A stretch of DNA of 5,969 bases from Oscillospiraceae bacterium (GTDB lineage: Bacteria > Bacillota > Clostridia > Oscillospirales > Ruminococcaceae). Under the pieces are notes generated by a model. It was not told the origin of the DNA. It saw only the letters and a list, made by a program, of their open reading frames with translations, and ran no database searches. Positions 1 to 5,151 of the stretch are shown in pieces. The DNA lies in contig CAAGDZ010000194.1 of the NCBI GenBank assembly GCA_900768735.1, positions 1-5,969 of the forward strand, in the 5' to 3' direction. The position numbers and the translations under genes are program-made. Numbering within the stretch: position 1 is the stretch's first letter; every line of letters starts with the position of its first letter.

Positions 1-386
1 AATATCACCTGACAGTAATGGTCGAATTTTTCGTCGAGTATTTCCTGCGTTATTGGTGCGTATGTCGTACTTTCTCCCATGGCAACAGGGAAGGCGCGGC
101 ATATTTTTATGATTTCGCTGAACCGCTCGTTATATGGTGTATCGTTTATATGGCGGAAAACCTTTTCGTAAATATCTGTATGGTCGCTTTCCTTTCCGAA
201 AAGCTCATCTATTGTAACACCCAGTCTTTCCGCAACAGCGGGCAGCAGCTGTGTGTCGGGATAGCTGTTGGTTTCCCATTTTGATACTGCCTGCGCCGTT
301 ACGCCTACCGCATCTGCAAGCTGCTCCTGCGTTATGCCTTTTTCCTTGCGTATTCTCCTGAGATTTGCGTTAAATGTGCTGTCCAT
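1..386 (-). CDS. XRE-family HTH transcriptional regulator (3' part missing)
   Basis: DNA-binding regulator, cytoplasmic, target unknown. The frame is open from an ATG at 386-384 (minus strand) to the left edge, giving 128 codons plus two bases. The N-terminus reads MDSTFNANLRRIRKEKGITQ and continues with EQLADAVGVTAQAVSKWET. This is a classic Cro/CI-type helix-turn-helix spanning about residues 8-62 and ending in the usual LGVTIDELFG. After residue 65 the protein continues into a region (about 66-128) that I do not recognise. Clostridial XRE regulators often carry a longer C-terminal domain, so the missing part may be substantial. The start is supported by the match to the family N-terminus and by a good promoter 34 bases upstream. 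The ribosome binding site is weak (AAGCGGGA-like). It lies on the same strand as the downstream-facing merR gene but has its own promoter, so it is probably a separate transcription unit unrelated to the transporter operon. Confidence 0.9.
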   Translation of the reverse strand, partial: MDSTFNANLRRIRKEKGITQEQLADAVGVTAQAVSKWETNSYPDTQLLPAVAERLGVTIDELFGKESDHTDIYEKVFRHINDTPYNERFSEIIKICRAFPVAMGESTTYAPITQEILDEKFDHYCQVI

Positions 387-419
387 ACAATTATCCCGCT
401 TTCATATTATTATATAAAA

Positions 420-448
420 AGTATAACACAAGCCGTAGTTGAATTCAA
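420..448 (-). promoter_or_regulatory. Sigma-A type promoter of the XRE regulator gene
   Basis: On the minus strand, TTGAAT (448-443) and TATACT (425-420) are separated by exactly 17 bases. This predicts a start of transcription near 413 and a leader of about 27 bases before the ATG at 386. The -35 overlaps a perfect 10-bp palindrome TTGAATTCAA (439-448), a possible operator, perhaps for autoregulation by the XRE protein. The promoter is read directly from the sequence. The operator role is inference. Confidence 0.7.
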
Positions 449-450
449 GG

Positions 451-476
451 TAAGCACGGTCAATAAAGTTAAGCAC
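451..476. repeat. Two direct TAAGCAC repeats, 19 bp apart, upstream of the XRE promoter
   Basis: TAAGCAC occurs at 451-457 and again at 470-476, a 19-bp period (roughly two helical turns). Both lie immediately upstream of the -35 of the XRE gene promoter. The placement would suit an activator or repressor half-site pair. A 7-base repeat can also arise by chance in a region this size, so function is unproven. Confidence 0.3.
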
Positions 477-569
477 AGGTTTATATACTGCGGAAAACTA
501 AACCGTAGGTTGTATTTTGGACTTTGGATAAAAAGGGAACTGCTTGCATAAAAGATTTTCGCATAATCA

Positions 570-1400
570 TTACGCTCTTTTTATTGCTATCTGTAGCTCG
601 TTTATTTTTTCGCTGTCTATATTTGTTAGGTTTTCGTCTATTATGCACAGCTGAAGCGCCTGAGCGGCTACCTCGTAACCGTTCTCTTCTATAAATGCGA
701 GCAGCTTTTCTACCGTGTCATTGCGTTCAAAAGATGTTCCCGCATATCTGCATACCGCATATTCACCGGCGGGAAATTCAATTTTTTTGAAAGGCGTATT
801 TTCGTCCTTTTTTATATCCAGAATTACGCAATAGAAATTATCATTATATGTACCGTCAAGCAGCTGTTCTTTTGGTATGTACAGAGCGTATGAACTGCTT
901 ATAAAAAGATTTTTGTCGTATTTTTCTATTATCTTTGCCGACTCGCTTTTTATCATGCTGTAATCAGAACAGTTTTTATTTGAGCAATATCCAGTACGCG
1001 CAGGAAAGTACTTTATACTGATGTCTTCGGTCAGTTTTCCCGAGATTATATTGTCAATATGCGTGAGCTTTTCTCCGAGATAGGTTTTCAGACACTTAAG
1101 CTCGTTTATCTGTGCGCATATATGCTCATACTGCTTTTTAAGAAGCTTATATGAGCTTAAAAAGGTTTTGTCGGACATGAAGTCCTTTATCTCTTCCAGC
1201 GACAGTCCAAGCTGCTGCAGCGTCTGTATTTCGCCAATCTTTTCAAACTCGTTCAGCGTATAGTATCTGTAGCCGGTGACAGGGTCGCGCTTTGACGGTG
1301 AGAAAAGACCTATCTTATCATAATAACGCAGTGTGTCGGGAGAAACACCTGTAAGCTTGGAAAATTCTTTTATCGTATATAATTTATCATTGTTATCCAT
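570..1400 (-). CDS. MerR-family regulator with GyrI/BmrR-like effector-binding domain
   Basis: Cytoplasmic ligand-responsive transcription factor, 276 aa. Residues 8-27 form the MerR helix-turn-helix (YTIKEFSKLTGVSPDTLRYYD). RYYDKIGLFSP and DPVTGYRYY (25-47) are the signature of the wing. About 82-121 is the coiled-coil dimerisation helix. From about 127 to the end is a GyrI/BmrR-like effector domain, with the typical FPAGEYAVCRYAGT (209-222) and a C-terminal ENGYEVAAQALQLCIID segment. Proteins of this architecture bind hydrophobic or drug-like molecules and activate promoters with over-long spacers. I chose ATG at 1400 because GAGGGA (1411-1406) sits five bases before it. An upstream TTG at 1415 would lie inside the putative operator and lacks a ribosome binding site. 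It is divergent from the SDR-transporter operon, and matching dyads near both promoters suggest that it controls both. It contains seven cysteines, including C139 and C144 at the start of the effector domain, so redox or metal sensing is an alternative to an organic ligand. The family call is secure; the ligand is unknown. Confidence 0.94.
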   Translation of the reverse strand: MDNNDKLYTIKEFSKLTGVSPDTLRYYDKIGLFSPSKRDPVTGYRYYTLNEFEKIGEIQTLQQLGLSLEEIKDFMSDKTFLSSYKLLKKQYEHICAQINELKCLKTYLGEKLTHIDNIISGKLTEDISIKYFPARTGYCSNKNCSDYSMIKSESAKIIEKYDKNLFISSSYALYIPKEQLLDGTYNDNFYCVILDIKKDENTPFKKIEFPAGEYAVCRYAGTSFERNDTVEKLLAFIEENGYEVAAQALQLCIIDENLTNIDSEKINELQIAIKRA

Positions 1401-1414
1401 AAAAATCCCTCGCA

Positions 1415-1437
1415 AACTTTAGAGTAAGTCTAATGTT
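1415..1437. promoter_or_regulatory. Putative MerR operator 1 (23-bp imperfect palindrome)
   Basis: Core 1416-1436 has arms ACTTTAGAG and GTCTAATGT around TAA. The inverse of the right arm is ACATTAGAC, so seven of nine arm positions pair, and a further A/T pair extends the dyad to 1415 and 1437. The same architecture recurs at 1569-1589, where 15 of 21 core bases are identical. It covers roughly +2 to +25 of the merR transcript, so binding there would be autorepressive. On the plus strand a TATAAT (1437-1442) abuts it but no acceptable -35 is seen. Dyad and similarity are seen directly; the binding protein is inferred. Confidence 0.6.
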
Positions 1438-1445
1438 ATAATCGA

Positions 1446-1474
1446 ATTTTATCACTAATTGAGCGATGTGTCAA
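1446..1474 (-). promoter_or_regulatory. Sigma-A promoter of the merR gene
   Basis: On the minus strand a perfect TTGACA (1474-1469) is followed after exactly 17 bases by TAAAAT (1451-1446). This predicts a transcript start near 1439 and a leader of about 39 bases. Because spacing and hexamers are near consensus, the promoter should fire without an activator. The dyad at 1415-1437 lies just downstream of it, which points to repression by an obstructing protein. Confidence 0.75.
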
Positions 1475-1540
1475 TCTATTTTTTTATCTGTGAGGAAAAT
1501 TTTTTAATTTTTGTACACCCAAATGTAAAGGCGTTGTTTA

Positions 1541-1559
1541 AAATTCACAAAAATTCACA
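1541..1559. repeat. Tandem 9-base repeat AAATTCACA upstream of the operon promoter
   Basis: AAATTCACA occurs at 1541-1549 and 1551-1559, a period of 10 bases, i.e. helically phased. It ends six bases before the -35 of the SDR promoter. It could be an accessory protein site or act as an AT-rich UP-like element. The placement is suggestive only. Confidence 0.35.
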
Positions 1560-1565
1560 CCGCTA

Positions 1566-1596
1566 TTGACATTGGTGTAACTCCAAGGTTTATAAT
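1566..1596 (+). promoter_or_regulatory. MerR-type promoter of the SDR-transporter operon (19-bp spacer)
   Basis: Perfect consensus hexamers TTGACA (1566-1571) and TATAAT (1591-1596) are separated by 19 bases rather than 17. Spacers of 19-20 bp that enclose a dyad are the hallmark of promoters activated by MerR proteins, which underwind the DNA to realign the hexamers. The dyad of operator 2 fills this spacer. Predicted transcript start is about 1603, giving a leader of about 136 bases before the SDR start codon. Confidence 0.8.
1569..1589. promoter_or_regulatory. Putative MerR operator 2 within the promoter spacer
   Basis: Left arm ACATTGGTG and right arm CTCCAAGGT flank the centre TAA. The inverse of the right arm is ACCTTGGAG, so seven of nine arm positions pair. 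Together with operator 1 the four arms fit ACnTTRGnS. The site begins inside the -35 and ends one base before the -10, the canonical position for MerR activation. The regulator encoded next door is the obvious candidate to bind it. Confidence 0.75.
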
Positions 1597-1643
1597 CATG
1601 GTAACAAATAAAGAAGCACGGAAACATTCGAGCTTCGTATATC

Positions 1644-1663
1644 ATGACCGCATTTCCGGTCAT
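1644..1663 (+). other. Leader hairpin 1 (7-bp perfect stem)
   Basis: ATGACCG (1644-1650) pairs with CGGTCAT (1657-1663) around the 6-base loop CATTTC, in the untranslated leader of the SDR operon. It is followed by only a short run of T (1665-1668), so it is a poor intrinsic terminator at best. It stands six bases before the longer hairpin 2, and the two may be parts of one structured leader. Confidence 0.45.
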
Positions 1664-1668
1664 ATTTT

Positions 1669-1713
1669 CAAGGCTGCTTTACAATGGCGTCAGCACATTG
1701 CAAAGTAGCCTTG
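1669..1713 (+). repeat. Leader hairpin 2: 18-bp imperfect inverted repeat
   Basis: The arms 1670-1686 and 1696-1712 (17 bases each) pair at 15 Watson-Crick positions, plus one G-T and one A-C, around a 9-base loop GCGTCAGCA. An outer C-G pair (1669/1713) extends it. It lies between the operon promoter and the SDR ribosome binding site, so it must be transcribed. I see no sequence of a known riboswitch class (for example no TPP-box motifs), and no T tract follows. Candidate roles are a cis-acting RNA, an mRNA-stabilising 5' hairpin, or a copy of a dispersed palindromic repeat. The structure is certain on paper; the role is unknown. Confidence 0.55.
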
Positions 1714-1738
1714 CGTCGTATAGAAGGGAGAACCATCT

Positions 1739-2491
1739 ATGGAAAATCTGCTTAAAGGAATGCGCTGTGTAGTAACAGGTGCTTCAAGGGGAATAGGCAG
1801 GGCAATAGCGCTGGCTTATGCAAAGTGCGGAGCTGATGTAGTTATAACCTATGTCAGCAACAAGGAAAAAGCCGATGAAGCTGTTGCCGAAATGGAGAGC
1901 TGCGGTGTAAAAGCATACGCGGTAAGATGTGATGCCGGCAATGAGGCCGACACCAAAGCACTCGCCGCTTTTATAGCCGAAAAGCTCGGAAGTATTGATG
2001 TTCTTGTAAACAATGCCGGAGCCATAGGAGAAGAGAAACCGATAACCGATATTACATCGGACGAATGGGACAGGATTATGAGGATAGATGTAAAGGGCGT
2101 TTTTCTCACGGTAAAATATCTTGTTCCGCTTTTCAATAAAGACAGCACAGGCAAGATAATCAATATATCTTCGGAACTGTCGGTAAAGGGACGCGCAAAT
2201 TATGTTCACTATACTGCGGCAAAAGGTGCGGTAAACGCAATGACGCGTTCCCTCGCGCTTGAGCTTGCGCCGCATATACTTGTAAACACGGTAGCGCCGG
2301 GACCTATAGAAACGGATATGATTTTACAGGATATGAGTGCCGAATGGGTTGAAAAAGAAAAAAACATACCGCTCGGAAGACTTGGTTCGGTCAGCGATAT
2401 TTCAGCAATATCCGTACTGCTTGCCTCAAAATACGGAGAGTTTTACTGCGGACAGTTTATCAGTCCTAACGGTGGAGCGGTGTTTATCTGA
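1739..2491 (+). CDS. Short-chain dehydrogenase/reductase (classical SDR, FabG-like)
   Basis: Cytosolic NAD(P)-dependent oxidoreductase of 250 aa, the normal length of classical SDRs. The Rossmann nucleotide-binding motif TGASRGIG is at residues 13-20 and NNAG at 91-94. The catalytic residues are S145, Y158 and K162 (YTAAK), followed by the APGPIETDM substrate-lid motif at 186-194. ITY at the end of strand 2, without an acidic residue, and R17 in the glycine loop suggest NADP(H). The position normally held by the tetrad asparagine (NVKG-like motif) is aspartate, D117, in IDVKGVF. The start has AAGGGAG (1724-1730) eight bases upstream. It is the first gene of the operon, 56 bases before the first substrate-binding lipoprotein, so it may act on the imported compound or on a product of it. 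3-oxoacyl-ACP reductase, sugar/polyol or steroid dehydrogenase activities cannot be separated by sequence. The absence of fatty-acid synthesis neighbours argues against a housekeeping FabG. Confidence 0.94.
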   Translation: MENLLKGMRCVVTGASRGIGRAIALAYAKCGADVVITYVSNKEKADEAVAEMESCGVKAYAVRCDAGNEADTKALAAFIAEKLGSIDVLVNNAGAIGEEKPITDITSDEWDRIMRIDVKGVFLTVKYLVPLFNKDSTGKIINISSELSVKGRANYVHYTAAKGAVNAMTRSLALELAPHILVNTVAPGPIETDMILQDMSAEWVEKEKNIPLGRLGSVSDISAISVLLASKYGEFYCGQFISPNGGAVFI

Positions 2492-2494
2492 AAG

Positions 2495-2515
2495 TAAGCA
2501 ATAAATAATTGCTTA
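2495..2515 (+). other. Intercistronic AT-rich hairpin
   Basis: TAAGCAAT (2495-2502) and ATTGCTTA (2508-2515) form a perfect 8-bp stem with a 5-base loop (AAATA), four bases after the SDR stop codon. No T tract follows and the stem is AT-rich, so it is not a convincing terminator. It could mark an mRNA processing or stability site that sets the level of the transporter genes relative to the SDR. Confidence 0.4.
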
Positions 2516-2547
2516 AATAAGACGACAAAAGGAAAGGAAAGAAAAAC

Positions 2548-3567
2548 ATGAAAAAGAAAAGAATTTTATCGGCGATCCTGACACTTGCCATTGCGGCAGG
2601 TGCAGTGACCGGATGTTCATCGGCAGCCTCGTCATCACAGACAGATGCTAATGACAAGGAAATCAAGGTCGGCATATTCGATATGGGTACGCTGTATCTT
2701 ATGCAGACATTTGACGAAATGGGTTATTACGACAAGAACGGTGCAAATGTAAGCTTTGAGTATTTCCCAGTATATTCGGACGCTATGACAGCTTTTAATA
2801 CCTCAAACGTTGACATGATATGCTACGCTTGTGCCGAAGCTGTTTCACCTGCCGTAAATGACATCGACTGTAAAATAATAGGTGTGTTTGACACCTCGTA
2901 CGGACTGGACGGAATAGCGGCGGTAAGCGGCATAAACTCGGTAGCGGATTTAAAGGGCAAAAACGTAGCAACCGAAATAGGTTCCGTTGACCATCTCCTG
3001 CTTCAGCAGGCGCTTACTGCTAACGGGCTCAGCGAGAGCGATATAAACCTTGTAAATATGAGCGCAGGAGACGCTGTTGCGGCTATGGCAGGCGGTTCTC
3101 TTGATGCAGCAAGTACATGGGAGCCTCAGCTTAGCTCGGCAGCAAAGAGCGGAAGCATAATTTATTCTACAAAGGAAGCGCCCGACCTTATCGCCGATGT
3201 TTTCGTAATACACGGAAAAGTTCTTGATGAGCAGTATGACAACGCAAAGGCTATTTTAAAGACCTGGTTTGACTGCATAGAGGAATATAAGGCTGACCCC
3301 TCAAAATTTGCCGAAAGCGCGGCAAAGAAGGGAAATCTTACGGTGGACGAGTTCTACGCTATAATGGACGTTACCAATCTGCTTTCGCTTGAGGACAACA
3401 AGGTGAAATTTGAAAAGGGAAGCGATGATATTAAAAATCTTAACGTACTGCTGAGAACCGTCGGAGATTTCCTTTATGACGGAAAACTTATCGAAAAACA
3501 GCTCACAGATGATAAGATAAATGAAATAATTGATTCAAGGATAATCGACGATCTGCTGAAAAGCTGA
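2548..3567 (+). CDS. ABC transporter substrate-binding lipoprotein, NitT/TauT (NMT1/SsuA-like) family
   Basis: Extracellular solute receptor of an importer, 339 aa. The N-terminus is a lipoprotein signal: MKKKR, a hydrophobic stretch, then VTGC with the lipidated C23, followed by a Ser/Ala-rich linker. The mature part has the pattern of nitrate/sulfonate/taurine/thiamine-precursor receptors. KVGIFDMGTLYLMQTFDEMGYY (40-61) is strand 1 and the first helix. DTSYGLDGI is at 115-123, INSVADLKGKNVAT at 129-142, and SLDAASTWEPQL (184-195) contains the WEP motif near the ligand cleft. A purine-rich ribosome binding site (AAGGAAAGGAAAG) precedes the ATG. The downstream permease and ATPase complete the transporter. 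The ligand is not determinable; the related families bind nitrate, alkanesulfonates, taurine, HMP-type pyrimidines or aromatic acids. A paralogue is encoded at 5152. Confidence 0.92.
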   Translation: MKKKRILSAILTLAIAAGAVTGCSSAASSSQTDANDKEIKVGIFDMGTLYLMQTFDEMGYYDKNGANVSFEYFPVYSDAMTAFNTSNVDMICYACAEAVSPAVNDIDCKIIGVFDTSYGLDGIAAVSGINSVADLKGKNVATEIGSVDHLLLQQALTANGLSESDINLVNMSAGDAVAAMAGGSLDAASTWEPQLSSAAKSGSIIYSTKEAPDLIADVFVIHGKVLDEQYDNAKAILKTWFDCIEEYKADPSKFAESAAKKGNLTVDEFYAIMDVTNLLSLEDNKVKFEKGSDDIKNLNVLLRTVGDFLYDGKLIEKQLTDDKINEIIDSRIIDDLLKS

Positions 3568-3582
3568 TAAAGAGGAGTTATT

Positions 3583-4380
3583 ATGCAAACGAAGATCTTG
3601 ATAAGAAGGAAAATGAAACAGGCAAGATACATGATGATATCTGTTGTGACATTTGCTGTACTGCTGTTAGCGTGGTCTGTAGCAAGCCATTTTGAAATGG
3701 TTGACACCCTGTTTCTTCCTGAACCAGTGAACGTGCTTCAAAAGCTCTGGGAAACCGCCTGTGACGGCAGTCTGTGGACGGATATGGGTATAAGCATATA
3801 CCGTATTTCAATGGGCTTTTTGCTTGCTGCTGTTCTGGGTGTTCCTATCGGAATACTGTGCTCATGTTTCAGGTCGGTATCCGCGGTTTTCGCACCGCTT
3901 TGCCAGTTTGTACGTTATATGCCGGTGCCGGCATTTGTGCCGCTGCTGATGGTGTGGATGGGCATCGGTGAGTTTTCAAAGATAATGATTGTATTTATCG
4001 GCACATTCTTTCAGCTTGTACTCATGATAATCGATGACAGCAATTCTGTTTCGGACGACCTGCTGGCGGCGGGATACACGCTCGGCGCAAACAATAGGAC
4101 AACTTTATTCAGGGTACTAATTCCCGCAATGGCGCCCTCCATGATGCAGACGCTGAGAATGATGATAGGCTGGGCATGGACATATCTGGTAGTAGCAGAA
4201 CTTGTCGCGGCAAATACCGGACTTGGCTACAGCATACTTAAAGCACAGAGATTTTTAAAAACGGACGCTATCTTCGTAGGCATTGTAGTAATCGGTCTTT
4301 TGGGACTTCTGACGGATATCGTGCTTGGATTTATTATCAAAAAGATATTCCCCTGGGAGGAGAGTGTTTCAAATGGCTGA
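3583..4380 (+). CDS. ABC transporter permease, NitT/TauT (SsuC/TauC-like) family
   Basis: Membrane-spanning subunit, 265 aa, BPD_transp_1 (MetI-like) fold. Hydrophobic segments lie at about 17-33, 74-97, 104-124, 130-151, 184-208 and 230-255, i.e. about six membrane helices. The EAA loop that contacts the ATPase is clear: AAGYTLGANNRTTLFRVLIPA (162-182), with the expected LGA and LIPA. LFLPEPVNVLQKLWE (43-57) before the second helix is typical of the SsuC/TauC group. AGAGGAG lies about seven bases before the ATG, and the gene begins 15 bases after the first SBP stop. Its end overlaps the ATPase start by 8 bases, indicating translational coupling. Only one permease gene is present, so it likely works as a homodimer, as usual for this family. 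Confidence 0.94.
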   Translation: MQTKILIRRKMKQARYMMISVVTFAVLLLAWSVASHFEMVDTLFLPEPVNVLQKLWETACDGSLWTDMGISIYRISMGFLLAAVLGVPIGILCSCFRSVSAVFAPLCQFVRYMPVPAFVPLLMVWMGIGEFSKIMIVFIGTFFQLVLMIIDDSNSVSDDLLAAGYTLGANNRTTLFRVLIPAMAPSMMQTLRMMIGWAWTYLVVAELVAANTGLGYSILKAQRFLKTDAIFVGIVVIGLLGLLTDIVLGFIIKKIFPWEESVSNG

Positions 4381-5131
4381 CGCAAAGCTGATAGCGAGCA
4401 ACGTATGCAAGGTATACAATGCCGGAAAGAAAAACGCGTTCAAGGCAATAGACAACGTAAACGTAGAGGTCTGCGAAAACGAATTTGTCTGTATGGTCGG
4501 ACCCTCCGGCTGCGGAAAGTCTACATTGCTCCGTATGTTTGCAGGTCTTGATTTTCCCACATCGGGAGAAATAACCATTGACGGCGAGAAGATAATAGGA
4601 CCCGGTGCAAACCGCGGTATGGTATTCCAGACATATACGCTGTTTCCGTGGATGACAGTTGAGGACAATATAAAATTCGGTCCAAAGCTCAAAAAAATGT
4701 CAAAGCAGGAACAGCAGGAGATAGCGGATAAGTATCTTTCCGCGATAGGCCTTGAAAAATTCAGAAAAGCAAGACCCAAAGAGCTTTCAGGCGGAATGAA
4801 ACAGCGTGTTGCGATTGCAAGGGCGCTCGCAAATAATCCTGAAGTGCTTCTAATGGATGAGCCGTTCGGCGCGCTGGACTTGTTCACTAAGTCGCAGATG
4901 CAACTTATGATGCGTGAGTTATGGCAAAAGGAAAGGACTACAGTTGTCTTTATTACGCACGATATTGAAGAAGCAGTCTTTCTCGGAACAAAGGTATATG
5001 TCATGTCAGCAAGTCCCGGAGAAATACGAGAAGTGATTGACATCGACCTGCCATACAGCAGAGACCTTGACCTTAAAGATACACCCGAATTTATTAAGAT
5101 AAGAAGATATATACATTCTCTGCTTCACTGA
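4373..5131 (+). CDS. ABC transporter ATP-binding protein, NitT/TauT (SsuB/TauB-like) family
   Basis: Cytoplasmic ATPase powering the importer, 252 aa and intact. Walker A GPSGCGKST is at 43-51, the Q-loop glutamine is Q86 in MVFQTYTLFPW, the signature LSGGMKQR is at 138-145, Walker B VLLMDEP at 158-164 with catalytic E163, the D-loop GALD at 166-169, and the switch histidine H196 in ITHDIEEA. TLFPWMTVEDNI and a C-terminus of about 250 residues fit the nitrate/sulfonate/taurine class. The ATG at 4373 is chosen because GGGAGGAG precedes it by about nine bases and the protein then starts like its family. The same frame is open further upstream to 4325, inside the permease gene, but that extension has no support. 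It overlaps the permease stop by 8 bases and is followed 20 bases later by the second SBP gene. Confidence 0.96.
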   Translation: MADAKLIASNVCKVYNAGKKNAFKAIDNVNVEVCENEFVCMVGPSGCGKSTLLRMFAGLDFPTSGEITIDGEKIIGPGANRGMVFQTYTLFPWMTVEDNIKFGPKLKKMSKQEQQEIADKYLSAIGLEKFRKARPKELSGGMKQRVAIARALANNPEVLLMDEPFGALDLFTKSQMQLMMRELWQKERTTVVFITHDIEEAVFLGTKVYVMSASPGEIREVIDIDLPYSRDLDLKDTPEFIKIRRYIHSLLH

Positions 5132-5151
5132 GAGTAAGAAAGGAAATGACT

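Larger units (their letters stand above)
1401..1738. other. Divergent intergenic control region between merR and the SDR operon
   Basis: These 338 bases hold no gene I can support. In order they contain the merR ribosome binding site (GAGGGA, 1406-1411), operator 1, the merR promoter, an AT-rich spacer with the tandem AAATTCACA repeat, the 19-bp-spacer operon promoter with operator 2, two leader hairpins, and the SDR ribosome binding site AAGGGAG (1724-1730). The density of dyads makes this the main regulatory hub of the window. Confidence 0.85.

Noticed and set aside
488..508. Possible terminator hairpin between merR and the XRE gene
   Set aside because: The 6-bp stem has an A-C mismatch on the minus strand, where it would be needed, and no T tract follows.
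1401..1415. Earlier TTG start for the MerR protein at 1415
   Set aside because: It would start inside operator 1 without a ribosome binding site, while ATG 1400 has GAGGGA at correct spacing and gives a standard MerR N-terminus.
1598..1708. A 36-codon plus-strand ORF starting at ATG 1598 in the operon leader
   Set aside because: Its ATG lies before the predicted transcript start (about 1603), it has no ribosome binding site, and it runs through the hairpin arms, so its codons reflect the inverted repeat.
1603..1738. TPP or other known riboswitch in the operon leader, suggested by the NMT1-like SBP
   Set aside because: The conserved TPP motifs (such as CTGAGA and the downstream ACCTGAT-type box) are absent, and the two hairpins do not close into a multi-branch junction by eye.
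1644..1772. A 42-codon upstream ORF from ATG 1644 overlapping the SDR start
   Set aside because: No ribosome binding site is present and the ATG is buried in hairpin 1. The protein resembles no leader peptide with informative codon runs.
4325..4372. N-terminal extension of the ATPase to 4325
   Set aside because: The extra 16 residues lie inside the permease gene and lack a ribosome binding site. ATG 4373 has a strong one.
4369..5043. Long minus-strand open frame (224 codons) opposite the ATPase gene
   Set aside because: It is antisense to a fully conserved ATPase with all motifs intact. The translation is low-complexity Ser/Ile-rich shadow sequence without a recognisable domain.
5146..5151. 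Alternative start two codons upstream for the second SBP
   Set aside because: ATG 5146 is too close to the AAAGGA ribosome binding site; 5152 has normal spacing.
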